A stretch of 64,000 nucleotides of DNA, taken from NCBI RefSeq assembly GCF_029714205.1, contig NZ_CP121648.1:2870001-2934000 (forward strand), written 5' to 3'. Numbering within the stretch: the stretch's first letter is position 1; each line of letters begins with the position of its first letter. Of the stretch, positions 34,723 to 42,919 are shown piece after piece. This stretch comes from Methylobacterium sp. CB376 (GTDB taxonomy: Bacteria; Pseudomonadota; Alphaproteobacteria; Rhizobiales; Beijerinckiaceae). The position numbers and the translations under genes were made by a program. A model generated the notes under the pieces. The model saw nothing but the letters and a program-made list of their open reading frames with translations. It was not told the DNA's origin and ran no database searches.

Positions 34723-35037
34723 TCAGAAGCCGGGCGCCATCACCTCGACCCGGTCGCCCCGGCGCGCGAAGGCGATCTCGGCCGGGGCCTCGTCGCGCTG
34801 CCCCGGAACCGACAGGCTGACCCGCTGGTCGGGGGCCAGGGTCGCCACGAGGCGGACGGGCCGCTCCGCCGAGGCGAGGGTCGCCACCACCCGGTACCCG
34901 TCGCGCTCGACCGTGTAGTAGGCGACGCCCCGGTAGGGGCCGAGATCGAGGTTGTGGGCGTGACCCGGGCGGAGCTCCGTCGCGCCGGCGGCGCCGGCCG
35001 AGAGGAGGACGAGGGCGAGGGAGACACGAAGGCGCAT
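34723..35037 (-). CDS. Small secreted protein, unknown function
   Basis: The product has 104 residues. A Sec leader, MRLRVSLALVLLSAGAAGA, ends near residue 19 with an AGA-T cleavage site. The mature 85 residues are predicted mostly beta: YRGVAYYTVERDGYRVVATL, RPVRLVATLAPDQRVSLSVP and FARRGDRVEVMAPGF. No cysteine or lipobox is present, so it should be a soluble periplasmic protein. No family was recognised. It lies upstream of the parvulin gene on the same strand with a 141-bp gap, and it is divergent from the Pat-type gene. Confidence 0.65.
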   Translation of the reverse strand: MRLRVSLALVLLSAGAAGATELRPGHAHNLDLGPYRGVAYYTVERDGYRVVATLASAERPVRLVATLAPDQRVSLSVPGQRDEAPAEIAFARRGDRVEVMAPGF

Positions 35038-35129
35038 GAATCTGCTCGGTGCGGTTCTGTCCGGCGCGATGGGCGCTCCGGAAAGCCGGATGACCGGGAG
35101 ACCTCAATTTATTTTAGCCATGCTGCGCC

Positions 35130-35151
35130 GCAACGCAAATTTTTGCATTGC
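35130..35151. promoter_or_regulatory. Palindromic operator candidate upstream of the Pat-type gene
   Basis: Arms GCAACGCAAA and TTTGCATTGC match at 9 of 10 across a two-base centre, in an AT-rich island within GC-rich DNA. It lies 86 bp before the start of the acyl-CoA synthetase/acetyltransferase gene and inside the divergent gap to 35037. The TTTGC half-sites recall sites of ScfR/RamB-type acyl-CoA-responsive regulators; this is a suggestion from memory. Confidence 0.5.
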
Positions 35152-35237
35152 CACCTTGCGGCCGCGGAATGGCAAAGCTGGACGTTGCGAGGCGCCGCGC
35201 CATCTCGGCGCGGCCGGCCGATTGGGGGGCCTCACCG

Positions 35238-37994
35238 ATGAGCACCTATCGCTTCGACCGCATCCTCTCGCCGCGCAGCGTCGCGCTCGTAGGGGCGAGC
35301 GAGCGGCCCGGATCGTTCGGCGCCGCGATCCTGCGCAACCTGCGCGAGGCCGACTTCCCGGGACCGATCTGGCCCGTGAATCCCCGGCACGACACGGTCG
35401 ACGGGCTGCCCTGCCACCGCTCGCTGGAGGATCTGCCGGAGCCCGCGGACCTCGTCGTGGTGGTCTCGCCGGCCGAGAGCGTGCCCGGCGTGGTCGCGGC
35501 GGCCGGGGCGCGCGGCTGCGGCGGGGCGCTGATCATCTCGGCCGGCCTCGGCGCGGGCGAGGGCTCGCTCGCCGAGGCGGCGCGCCTCGCCGGGCGGGCG
35601 CACGGCCTGCGCCTGCTCGGCCCGGAATGCATGGGGCTCGCGGTGCCGGCGGCGCGGCTCAACGCGAGCCTGCTCGCGCATCGGCCGCCCCGGGGCGACC
35701 TCGCCCTCATCACCCAGTCCCGGACCGTGGCGGCGGGCATCGCCGAATGGGCCTCGGGACGGGGCTACGGCTTCTCGGGCGTGCTCTCGGTGGGCCAAGC
35801 GGTCGACGTCGACATCGCCGATTGCCTCGACCACTTCTCGGCCGATCGCGGCACCCGGGCGATCCTCCTGCACCTGGAGACGATCCGCGACGCGCCGAAA
35901 TTCATGTCGGCGGCCCGCGCCGCCGCCCGCGCCAAGCCCGTGGTGGTGCTGCGCTCGGGGCGGCACGAGACGGCGCGCGCGGACGGCCGGCCCGTCACCC
36001 ACAGCGGCATCCTGGCCAAGCCCGATGCGGTCTACGACGCGGCCTTCCGGCGGGCCGGGCTGCTGCGGGTCAACGCGCTCCACGAGATGTTCTCGGCGGT
36101 CGAGACGCTCGGGCGTCAGCGGCCCTTCCCCGGCAAGCGCCTCGCGATCGTCACCAACGGCCGCGGCGTCGGGGCGCTCGCGGTCGACCGGCTCGCCGAT
36201 CTCGGCGGCACCCTCGCGACCCTGTCGCCGGCCGCGGCCGAGCGGCTCGACGCGGCGCTCCCGCCGACCGGTCTGCCGGCGCGCCCCTGGGCCAACCCCC
36301 TCGACCTCGATGCGGACGCGGACGGCACCCGCTACGCCGCCGCCCTCGACGCGCTCATCGCCGACCGGGAGAACGACGCCGTGCTGGTCATCAACGTGCC
36401 GACCGCCCTGTCGGGCGGCGAGGCGGTGGCGGGCGCCGTGGCCGAGGCGGTGCGCCGCGGGCGCAAGGCGAGCCTGCGCGCCAAGCCGGTCTTCGCCGTC
36501 TCGGTCGGCGACAGTCTCGCGGCGACCGAGGCGCTCGGGGCGGCGGGCATCCCGCGCTTTCCCACCGACGCCGAGGCGGTGGAGGGCTTCATGCACCTCG
36601 TGCGCTACCGCGAGGCGCAGGACGACCTGATGAAGACGCCCGACTCGCTGCCCAAGGACTTCTCCCCGGACGTGGCCGCCGCCCGGACGATCGTCGCGCG
36701 GGCGGTCCGGGAGGGCCGGACCTGGCTCGACCCGCGCGAGGTGGCGGCCCTGTTCGCCGCCTACGCGATCCCGATGCTGCCGGTGCACTTCGCCGCCGAT
36801 GCCGACGCGGCCGCCGAGACCGCCTGGCCGATGATCGCGGCCGGCGCCACGGTGGCGCTCAAGGTCGTCTCGCCCGACATCGTCCACAAGTCCGACATCG
36901 GCGGGGTGCATCTCGACCTCACCAGCGAGGCGGCCGTGCGGGAGGCCGCCGCCGATATCCTGGCCCGGGCCGCCCGCGACCGGCCCGAGGCGTGCGTGAG
37001 CGGCTTCGTGGTCCAGCCGATGCTGCGCCGGCGCAAGGCGCGCGAGCTGATCGCCGGCCTCACCGACGACCCGGTCTTCGGTCCGGTGGTGGTGTTCGGG
37101 CGGGGCGGCACCGCGGTCGAGGTCATCGACGACCGGGCGCTCGCGCTGCCGCCCCTCGACCTGCGCCTCGCCGCCGAGCTGATCGGGCGCACCCGCGTCT
37201 CGCGCCGGCTCAAGGCCTACCGGGACGTCGCCGCGGCGGACGAGCGGGCGATCGCGCTCGTCCTCGTCAAGCTCGCGCAGCTCGCCGCGGACCTGCCCGA
37301 GGTGCGCGACCTCGACATCAACCCGCTGCTGGCCGACGAGACCGGGGTGATCGCGGTCGATGCGCGCGTCGCCGTGGCGCCGAGCCCGGCCGCGGGGCGT
37401 CGCGATGCCGGCCGCGGCCCGAGCCACGCCCGCTTCGCGGTGCGGCCCTACCCGACCGAGTGGGAGCGCAGGATCGCGCTCGACAGCGTCAGCGCCTTCA
37501 TCCGCCCGGTGCGCCCGGAGGACGAGGGCCTGTTCGAGGACTTCTTCCGGCACGTGAGCGAGGCGGACTTGCGCCTGCGCTTCTTCGCGCCGGTGCGCGA
37601 CTTCAGCCACGCCTTCCTGGCCCGCCTGACCCAGCTCGACTACGCGCGGGCGATCGCCTTCGTGGCGCTCGACGACGAGACCGGCGCGATGATGGGGGCG
37701 GTGCGGCTCCACGCCGACGCCAACCACGAGACGGGCGAGTACGCGATCCTGATCCGCTCCGACCTGAAGGGGATCGGGCTCGGCTGGGCGCTGATGGGGC
37801 TGATGCTCGACTGGGCCCGCGCCGAGGGCATCCGCCACGTCGAGGGGCAGGTGCTGCGCGCCAACACCACCATGCTGACCATGTGCCGCAAGCTCGGCTT
37901 CGCGGTGGGGACGGACCCGTCGGACCCCGAGGTGATGCTGGTGCGCCTCGATCTCGCCGCCGCGAGCCCGGCCGAGCCGGTCGAGGCCGGCTGA
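35238..37994 (+). CDS. Acyl-CoA synthetase (NDP-forming)-like/GNAT protein acetyltransferase fusion, Pat (YfiQ/PatZ) type
   Basis: The product has 918 residues. A CoA-binding domain comes first (ILSPRSVALVGASERPGSFG), then succinyl-CoA synthetase-like domains with a retained His in VTHSGILAKPDA, then an ATP-grasp half at about 480-715 (VALKVVSPDIVHKSDIGGVH and DLDINPLLAD). A GNAT acetyltransferase at about 748-905 has AFIRPVRPEDEGLFEDFF and RSDLKGIGLGWALMGLML. In Pat proteins the synthetase part is a sensor and the GNAT part acetylates lysines, classically silencing acetyl-CoA synthetase. The usual QSG of the synthetase loop is QSR here (ITQSRTVAAG), consistent with lost ligase activity. ATG 35238 follows a G-run; ATG 35169 is an alternative. 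Confidence 0.88.
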   Translation: MSTYRFDRILSPRSVALVGASERPGSFGAAILRNLREADFPGPIWPVNPRHDTVDGLPCHRSLEDLPEPADLVVVVSPAESVPGVVAAAGARGCGGALIISAGLGAGEGSLAEAARLAGRAHGLRLLGPECMGLAVPAARLNASLLAHRPPRGDLALITQSRTVAAGIAEWASGRGYGFSGVLSVGQAVDVDIADCLDHFSADRGTRAILLHLETIRDAPKFMSAARAAARAKPVVVLRSGRHETARADGRPVTHSGILAKPDAVYDAAFRRAGLLRVNALHEMFSAVETLGRQRPFPGKRLAIVTNGRGVGALAVDRLADLGGTLATLSPAAAERLDAALPPTGLPARPWANPLDLDADADGTRYAAALDALIADRENDAVLVINVPTALSGGEAVAGAVAEAVRRGRKASLRAKPVFAVSVGDSLAATEALGAAGIPRFPTDAEAVEGFMHLVRYREAQDDLMKTPDSLPKDFSPDVAAARTIVARAVREGRTWLDPREVAALFAAYAIPMLPVHFAADADAAAETAWPMIAAGATVALKVVSPDIVHKSDIGGVHLDLTSEAAVREAAADILARAARDRPEACVSGFVVQPMLRRRKARELIAGLTDDPVFGPVVVFGRGGTAVEVIDDRALALPPLDLRLAAELIGRTRVSRRLKAYRDVAAADERAIALVLVKLAQLAADLPEVRDLDINPLLADETGVIAVDARVAVAPSPAAGRRDAGRGPSHARFAVRPYPTEWERRIALDSVSAFIRPVRPEDEGLFEDFFRHVSEADLRLRFFAPVRDFSHAFLARLTQLDYARAIAFVALDDETGAMMGAVRLHADANHETGEYAILIRSDLKGIGLGWALMGLMLDWARAEGIRHVEGQVLRANTTMLTMCRKLGFAVGTDPSDPEVMLVRLDLAAASPAEPVEAG

Positions 37995-38230
37995 CGCGGC
38001 GAAGCGGCCCTCTGCCCGCCCGAGCGGAGCCTGCCTCCGCCATCCCGCAGCGATTGCGGCAGCCATCGCCGAGGGATCGGGCTGCTTCGGGATGACGCGA
38101 CGGTCACGAACCCAGGAACGCGTCCCGGCGACGTGCGGAATTCCGATTCATGACGCAGCCGCTCCCCGGGTGCACGGGGTCCGGCTGCTGGCCGACTGCA
38201 CGGCCGAGCCGCCCGCTCTCGACGATGGGT

Positions 38231-38300
38231 CTTGGGCCGTTGACCTTGGGCCGTTGACCTTGGGCCGTTGACCTTGGGCCGTTGACCTTGGGCGGTCGAA
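38231..38300 (+). repeat. 14-bp minisatellite upstream of the rpsF promoter
   Basis: Four identical units, CTTGGGCCGTTGAC, and a fifth diverged one run head to tail. Each unit boundary carries TTGAC, a -35-like string. It ends about 54 bp before the promoter's -35 box. Confidence 0.9.
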
Positions 38301-38353
38301 CAGGCGGACGCGTTCATCGCCTGAGTGCCATCCGCGCGTCGGCGGCCGCCGCC

Positions 38354-38381
38354 TTGCCATCCCGCGAAAACCTGCTATAGC
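38354..38381 (+). promoter_or_regulatory. Sigma70-type promoter of the ribosomal protein operon
   Basis: TTGCCA (38354-38359), a 16-base spacer and TATAGC (38376-38381) are the best promoter in the gap before rpsF. Transcription from about 38388 would give a leader of roughly 210 nt. Confidence 0.55.
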
Positions 38382-38599
38382 CCGCGCCTCGCGTTCGCTC
38401 CGGCCGGGGGCTGAACGGACGGTGCCGCTCGCCGGCACAGGGGTTCGCGCCCCGGCGTCCCGTGTCTCCGCCTTCGAACAACCGCTCGGGCCTCTGCAGG
38501 CTCGAAGGGCTTGGCGCCGTGCGACGCGAGTGAGAACCGGCCCGAACGCCCGTCGTCAGACATCCGGCAGGACGGCTCCATTCCGACGAAAGGCCCACC

Positions 38600-39004
38600 A
38601 TGGCTCTGTACGAGCACGTGTTCCTGGCGCGCCAGGACGTGACCTCGCAGCAGGTCGAGTCGATGATCGAAGCCTACAAGGGCGTCATCGAGTCGAACGG
38701 CGGCAAGGTCGAGAAGACCGAGATGTGGGGCGTGAAGTCCCTCGCCTACCGCATCAAGAAGAACCGCAAGGCCCACTTCACCCTGCTCAACATCGACGCG
38801 CCGCCGGCCGCCCTGGCCGAGATGGAGCGCCAGATGCGGATCTCGGAGGACATCCTGCGCTTCCTGACCATCCGGGTCGACGCGCTGGAGGGCGAGCCCT
38901 CCGCGATGATGCAGAAGCGCGACCGCGACGAGCGCAAGGACCGCGAGCGCGGCCGTCGTCGGGACGATGACGGCTACGTCGGCGAGCGGAACGAGGAGGG
39001 CTGA
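38600..39004 (+). CDS. rpsF: 30S ribosomal protein S6
   Basis: The product has 134 residues. It has the S6 ferredoxin-like fold with [40 protein letters not shown] and [10 protein letters not shown], followed by a charged C-terminal tail ([20 protein letters not shown]) typical of alphaproteobacteria. S6 binds S18 on the platform of the small subunit. ATG 38600 begins a conserved order rpsF-rpsR-DUF2232-rplI. rpsR starts 2 bp after its stop, so the two are translated together. Confidence 0.96.
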   Translation: MALYEHVFLARQDVTSQQVESMIEAYKGVIESNGGKVEKTEMWGVKSLAYRIKKNRKAHFTLLNIDAPPAALAEMERQMRISEDILRFLTIRVDALEGEPSAMMQKRDRDERKDRERGRRRDDDGYVGERNEEG

Positions 39005-39006
39005 TC

Positions 39007-39258
39007 ATGGCATTCGGTGCTGGTGGCGGCGGGGGCCGCCGTCCGTTCTTCCGTCGGCGCAAGACCTGCCCGTTCTCGGGCCCCAACGCCCCGAAGATCG
39101 ACTACAAGGACGTGAAGCTCCTCTCCCGCTACGTGTCGGAGCGCGGCAAGATCGTTCCCTCCCGCATCACCGCGGTCTCGGCCAAGAAGCAGCGCGAACT
39201 CGCCCAGGCGATCAAGCGCGCCCGCTTCCTCGGCTTCCTGCCCTACGTCATCCGCTGA
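39007..39258 (+). CDS. rpsR: 30S ribosomal protein S18
   Basis: The product has 83 residues. The glycine-rich start ([20 protein letters not shown]) is followed by [20 protein letters not shown] and the conserved [20 protein letters not shown] and FLGFLPYVI of S18. It partners with S6 and contacts the 11th helix region of 16S rRNA. The AGGAGG at the end of rpsF provides its ribosome-binding site. Confidence 0.97.
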   Translation: MAFGAGGGGGRRPFFRRRKTCPFSGPNAPKIDYKDVKLLSRYVSERGKIVPSRITAVSAKKQRELAQAIKRARFLGFLPYVIR

Positions 39259-39367
39259 GGCGGAACGACGCGCACCAACCCGGCGGTCATCGGGCCGCCG
39301 GGGTCGCTGGGGCAGAGTGGCCCCTAACCCTGCCGATCCCCGGCAGCGGGACAGCGGACCGGATTCG

Positions 39368-40327
39368 ATGGCTTCCTCCCTCGGCATCGGCGTCGTCGCC
39401 GGCCTCGCCTCGGCCCTGCTCATCGGGGTCATCGTCACGGCGACGCCGCTCGCGCTCCTCCTCTACCTGCTCGCGCCGCTGCCGATCCTGATCGTGTCGC
39501 TGGGCTGGCGCCACCGCACCGGGCTCGTCGCCGCCGCGACCGGCACGCTCGCGCTGATGCTCGCCGCCTCGCCCCTGCGCGGCCTCGCCTTCCTGGTCTC
39601 GACGGCCCTGCCGGCCTGGTGGCTCGGCTACCTCGCCCTGCTCGGCCGCCCGTCCGGGTCCGGCGCCCCCGGCGCGATGGAATGGTACCCGCTCGGCCGC
39701 CTCCTCGCCTGGATCGCCGGCACCGCCGCGGTCGCGCTGATCCTAGTGGTGGTGATCTCCTCGGGCGATTTCGCCGCCTACGAGGAGCGCATGCGGCGCA
39801 TCGCCCGCGGCGTGACCCAGATCGAGATGCAGTCGGTCCGGCCGGACGCCGAGACCCTGCCGGAGGGCGACCTCGCCCGCATCGCCGACCGGCTCTTGCG
39901 CATCGCGCCGGCCGTGATGGGCACGACCTTCACCCTGCTGCTGACCTTCTATCTCTGGGCGGCCGGCCGCATCGTCCAACTCTCGGGCCGCCTGCCCCGG
40001 CCCTGGCCGGACCTGCCGGCGACCGCCATGCCCCGGGCCGTCGTCGCCGGGCTCGTCGCGGCCGCCGCCCTCGGCCTCGCCCCCGGCTTCCCTGGCATCT
40101 TCGGCATCGGGCTCGCGGGAGCGCTGGGGGCCGCCTTCGCGCTCCAGGGGCTCGCCGCCCTGCACGACCGCAGCCGCGGCAGGCCCGGCCGGGCGCCGCT
40201 CCTGATCGGCCTCTACCTGCTCGTGTTCCTGACCCAGGGGATCGCGCTCACCGCCCTGGCCCTGTTCGGGCTCGCCGACACCCTGTTCCGCCTGCGCCGC
40301 CGCCCCGCGGAGGTGCCCGCCCCCTGA
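39368..40327 (+). CDS. DUF2232 polytopic membrane protein
   Basis: The product has 319 residues with about eight membrane segments (for example GIGVVAGLASALLIGVIVTA and YLLAPLPILIVSLGW). A periplasmic or cytoplasmic loop of about 70 residues is in the middle (YEERMRRIARGVTQIEMQSV). The last segments are LLIGLYLLVFLTQGIALTAL and LFGLADTLF. DUF2232 is regularly found between rpsR and rplI in alphaproteobacteria, and a role in spore or membrane assembly has been guessed from Gram-positive relatives. ATG 39368 was chosen because the upstream codons are hydrophilic and lack a ribosome site. Confidence 0.85.
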   Translation: MASSLGIGVVAGLASALLIGVIVTATPLALLLYLLAPLPILIVSLGWRHRTGLVAAATGTLALMLAASPLRGLAFLVSTALPAWWLGYLALLGRPSGSGAPGAMEWYPLGRLLAWIAGTAAVALILVVVISSGDFAAYEERMRRIARGVTQIEMQSVRPDAETLPEGDLARIADRLLRIAPAVMGTTFTLLLTFYLWAAGRIVQLSGRLPRPWPDLPATAMPRAVVAGLVAAAALGLAPGFPGIFGIGLAGALGAAFALQGLAALHDRSRGRPGRAPLLIGLYLLVFLTQGIALTALALFGLADTLFRLRRRPAEVPAP

Positions 40328-40385
40328 CCGGTTCCGGGCCCGAACCGGCCCGGTCCCCTCCATCCGCTGACAAGGAGTGACGACG

Positions 40386-40955
40386 ATGGAAGTGATCCTG
40401 CTCGAGCGCGTGGCCAAGCTCGGCCAGATGGGCGAGACCGTGAAGGTCCGCCCGGGCTTCGCCCGCAACTACCTGCTCGCCCGCGGCAAGGCGCTGCGCG
40501 CCACCGAGGCGAACAAGAAGCGCTTCGAGGACCAGCGCGCCCAGCTCGAGGCCCGCAACCTGGAGCGCCGCACCGAGGCGCAGGCCGTGGCCGAGAAGCT
40601 CGACGGCCAGAGCTTCGTGCTGATCCGCCAGTCCGGCGAGACCGGCGTCCTCTACGGCTCGGTCTCGACCCGCGACCTCGCCGAGGTGCTGACCCAGAAC
40701 GGCTTCACGGTGGGCCGCGAGCAGTTCAGCCTCAACCAGCCGATCAAGACGCTCGGCCTGCACAATGTCCCGGTGGTGCTGCACCCGGAGGTCGAGGTGA
40801 CCGTGACGGTCAACGTCGCCCGCAGCCCCGAGGAGGCGGAGCGCCAGGCCCGCGGCGAGTCGACCACGGTGCGCGACGAGCTCGACCTGGAGGAGCTCGG
40901 CCTCGAGGTCGGCGCCGCCCTGGCCGAGGCCGGGCCGGACGCCGGGGAGCGCTGA
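40386..40955 (+). CDS. rplI: 50S ribosomal protein L9
   Basis: The product has 189 residues. The N-terminal rRNA-binding domain starts [20 protein letters not shown] and includes [21 protein letters not shown] long connecting helix (about 42-75) is followed by the C-terminal domain with [16 protein letters not shown] and [20 protein letters not shown]. An extra acidic tail of about 40 residues ([20 protein letters not shown]) extends beyond the E. coli length. The ATG at 40386 was preferred over the GTG at 40377, because AAGGAG at 40372-40377 is correctly spaced for the ATG. Confidence 0.96.
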
Positions 40956-41047
40956 GCGCGCGTCGGGGCGCGAGTCTGGGAAAGCCGGGAGAGCGGGGAC
41001 AATCCGCCCTCCGGGCTTGACTTGTTCCGGTTTCGTTCCAGCATGGC

Positions 41048-41076
41048 GGGGCTCGATGCCGGCGGCATCGGGCCCC
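41048..41076 (+). terminator. Hairpin between rplI and dnaB
   Basis: Arms GGGGCTCGATGCCG and CGGCATCGGGCCCC match at 13 of 14 and are followed by a T-rich stretch (GTTTGCGTTT). This makes a good terminator for the ribosomal operon. The 273-bp gap contains no recognised gene. Confidence 0.6.
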
Positions 41077-41228
41077 GTTTGCGTTTCCCCCGGCACGATG
41101 GTGGGGTGCGCGGCCCGCAGCCGCGGGTCGCGCTCCGCGGAAAGCTTCGGTCAACCATGCCGGTGCAAGGGTCGCCGGATCGTCCAGGGGCACGCGCCGC
41201 CCCGGGCGCAACCACACGGAGACGCCGG

Positions 41229-42716
41229 ATGGCCATTCCCAGCACCCTGACGGCGAACCTGGAGCCCGTGCCCCAGGAATACCGGGTCGCGCCCCACAAC
41301 ATCGACGCGGAGCAGGCCCTGCTCGGCGCCATCCTGGTCAACAACGACGCCTATTACCGCGTCTCGGACTTCCTCCTGGCCGAGCACTTCATGGAGGAGG
41401 TGCACCGGCGGATCTTCGAGGTGGCGGTCAGCCTGATCAAGGCCGGCAAGCTGGCGAGCCCGATCACGCTCAAGACCTTCCTGGGCGACGCGGATCTGGG
41501 CGGGCTCACGGTGAGCCAGTACCTCGCGCGGCTCGCCGCCGAGGCGACGACCGTCATCAACGCCGAGCATTACGGGCGCACGATCTACGACCTCGCCCTG
41601 CGGCGGCGCCTGATCACGATCGGCGAGGATCTGGTCAACGGCGCCTACGAGGCGCCGGTCGAGACCTCGCCCCGCGACCAGATCGAGGCGACGGAGCGGC
41701 GCCTCTACGAACTCGCGGAGACCGGCAAGTACGACGGCGGCTTCCAGAAATTCTCCGAGGCGCTCACCGCCGCCGTCGACATGGCCGCCAAGGCCTACCA
41801 GCGCGAGGGGCGGCTGTCGGGCATCGCCACCGGCCTTTCGGACCTCGACGGCAAGATGGGCGGGCTGCAGCCCTCCGACCTGATCATCCTCGCGGGCCGC
41901 CCCGGCATGGGCAAGACCTCGCTCGCCACCAACATCGCCTTCAACATCGCCAAGGCCTATGCCGGCGAGAAGCAGCCGGACGGCACGATGAAGACCGTCA
42001 ACGGCGGCGTCGTCGGCTTCTTCTCGCTCGAGATGTCGGCCGAGCAGCTCGCCACCCGCATCATCGCGGAGCAGTCGGGCGTCGCCTCCTACAAGATCCG
42101 CCGGGGCGACATCCGCCCGGAGGATTTCTACAAGATCACCGACGCCGCCCGGGACATGCAGACGATCCCGTTCTACATCGACCAGACCGGCGGCCTCTCG
42201 ATCGCGCAGCTCGCCGCGCGGGCGCGGCGGCTGAAGCGCCAGCGCGGCCTCGACCTCCTGGTGGTCGACTACCTCCAGCTCCTCTCCGGCGCCTCCAAGA
42301 AGGGCGACAACCGCGTGCAGGAGATGACCGAGATCACCACCGGCATGAAGGCCCTCGCCAAGGAGCTGGAAGTGCCGATCGTCGCCCTGTCGCAGCTCTC
42401 CCGCCAAGTCGAGTCCCGCGACGACAAGCGGCCCCAGCTCTCGGACCTGCGCGAATCGGGCTCGATCGAGCAGGACGCCGACGTGGTGCTGTTCGTCTTC
42501 CGCGAGGAATACTACGTCAAGAACAAGAAGCCGCGCGAGGGCACCGAGGAGTTCTTCACCTGGGAGGCGGAGATGAACCGCGTCTACGGCAAGGCCGAGG
42601 TGATCATCGGCAAGCAGCGCCACGGCCCGACCGGCACGGTCGAGCTCCAGTTCGACGCCGAGATCACGCGCTTCTCGAATCTCGCGCAGGGCGACCGGCT
42701 GCCGGAGCCGATGTGA
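41229..42716 (+). CDS. dnaB: Replicative DNA helicase
   Basis: The product has 495 residues and is the ring helicase that unwinds DNA ahead of the fork and recruits primase. The N-terminal domain has APHNIDAEQALLGAIL and the linker helix. The RecA-like domain has Walker A GRPGMGKTSLATNIAF, Walker B LLVVDYLQLLSG, the arginine-finger region and SQLSRQVESRDDKRPQLSDL, then GKAEVIIGKQRHGPTGTVEL. An insertion between GEKQPDG and GGVVGFFSLEMS is usual for alphaproteobacteria, and no intein is present. Its stop TGA is the first three bases of repeat copy D, so the transcript ends in that hairpin. Confidence 0.97.
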   Translation: MAIPSTLTANLEPVPQEYRVAPHNIDAEQALLGAILVNNDAYYRVSDFLLAEHFMEEVHRRIFEVAVSLIKAGKLASPITLKTFLGDADLGGLTVSQYLARLAAEATTVINAEHYGRTIYDLALRRRLITIGEDLVNGAYEAPVETSPRDQIEATERRLYELAETGKYDGGFQKFSEALTAAVDMAAKAYQREGRLSGIATGLSDLDGKMGGLQPSDLIILAGRPGMGKTSLATNIAFNIAKAYAGEKQPDGTMKTVNGGVVGFFSLEMSAEQLATRIIAEQSGVASYKIRRGDIRPEDFYKITDAARDMQTIPFYIDQTGGLSIAQLAARARRLKRQRGLDLLVVDYLQLLSGASKKGDNRVQEMTEITTGMKALAKELEVPIVALSQLSRQVESRDDKRPQLSDLRESGSIEQDADVVLFVFREEYYVKNKKPREGTEEFFTWEAEMNRVYGKAEVIIGKQRHGPTGTVELQFDAEITRFSNLAQGDRLPEPM

Positions 42717-42857
42717 TCCGGCATCCGCTTGATCGCAGCGGATCCCGGATCACGCGCCTGCGCGGCGCCTGCGCGCGGCGCCTGAGCGAAGCCGACATCC
42801 GCCTTGCCGAAATGCGAGATGGCGAAGCCATCAACCGGATGGCGTATGATCCGGCTA
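42714..42857 (+). repeat. Dispersed palindromic repeat, copy D
   Basis: This is the longest copy. Its first hairpin has arms TGATCCGGCATCCGCT (42714-42729) and AGCGGATCCCGGATCA (42737-42752), matching at 15 of 16, and contains the dnaB stop codon. A duplicated GCGCCTGCGCG patch, the core CTGAGCGAAGCCGACATCCG and the small hairpin GATGGC-GAA-GCCATC follow, ending near AACCGGATGGC. It aligns with the reverse complement of copy C. Confidence 0.85.
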
Positions 42858-42919
42858 TAAGCCGGGCCGGGGACGATCCCGCCGGATCGCCCCGCCCCCT
42901 CCGCTGCGGACCAGAGGCG

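Larger units (their letters stand above)
37995..38599. other. Long intergenic region upstream of rpsF
   Basis: These 605 bp contain a 14-bp minisatellite (38231-38300), a sigma70-type promoter (38354-38381) and about 215 bp of leader before rpsF. No gene was recognised in 37995-38230. Part of the leader may hold the S6:S18-binding autoregulatory structure known from rpsF mRNAs, but I could not draw it with confidence. Confidence 0.4.

Noticed and set aside
38231..38300. Possible CRISPR array
   Set aside because: The 14-bp units are contiguous without spacers, so this is a minisatellite. The other tandem arrays also lack spacers.
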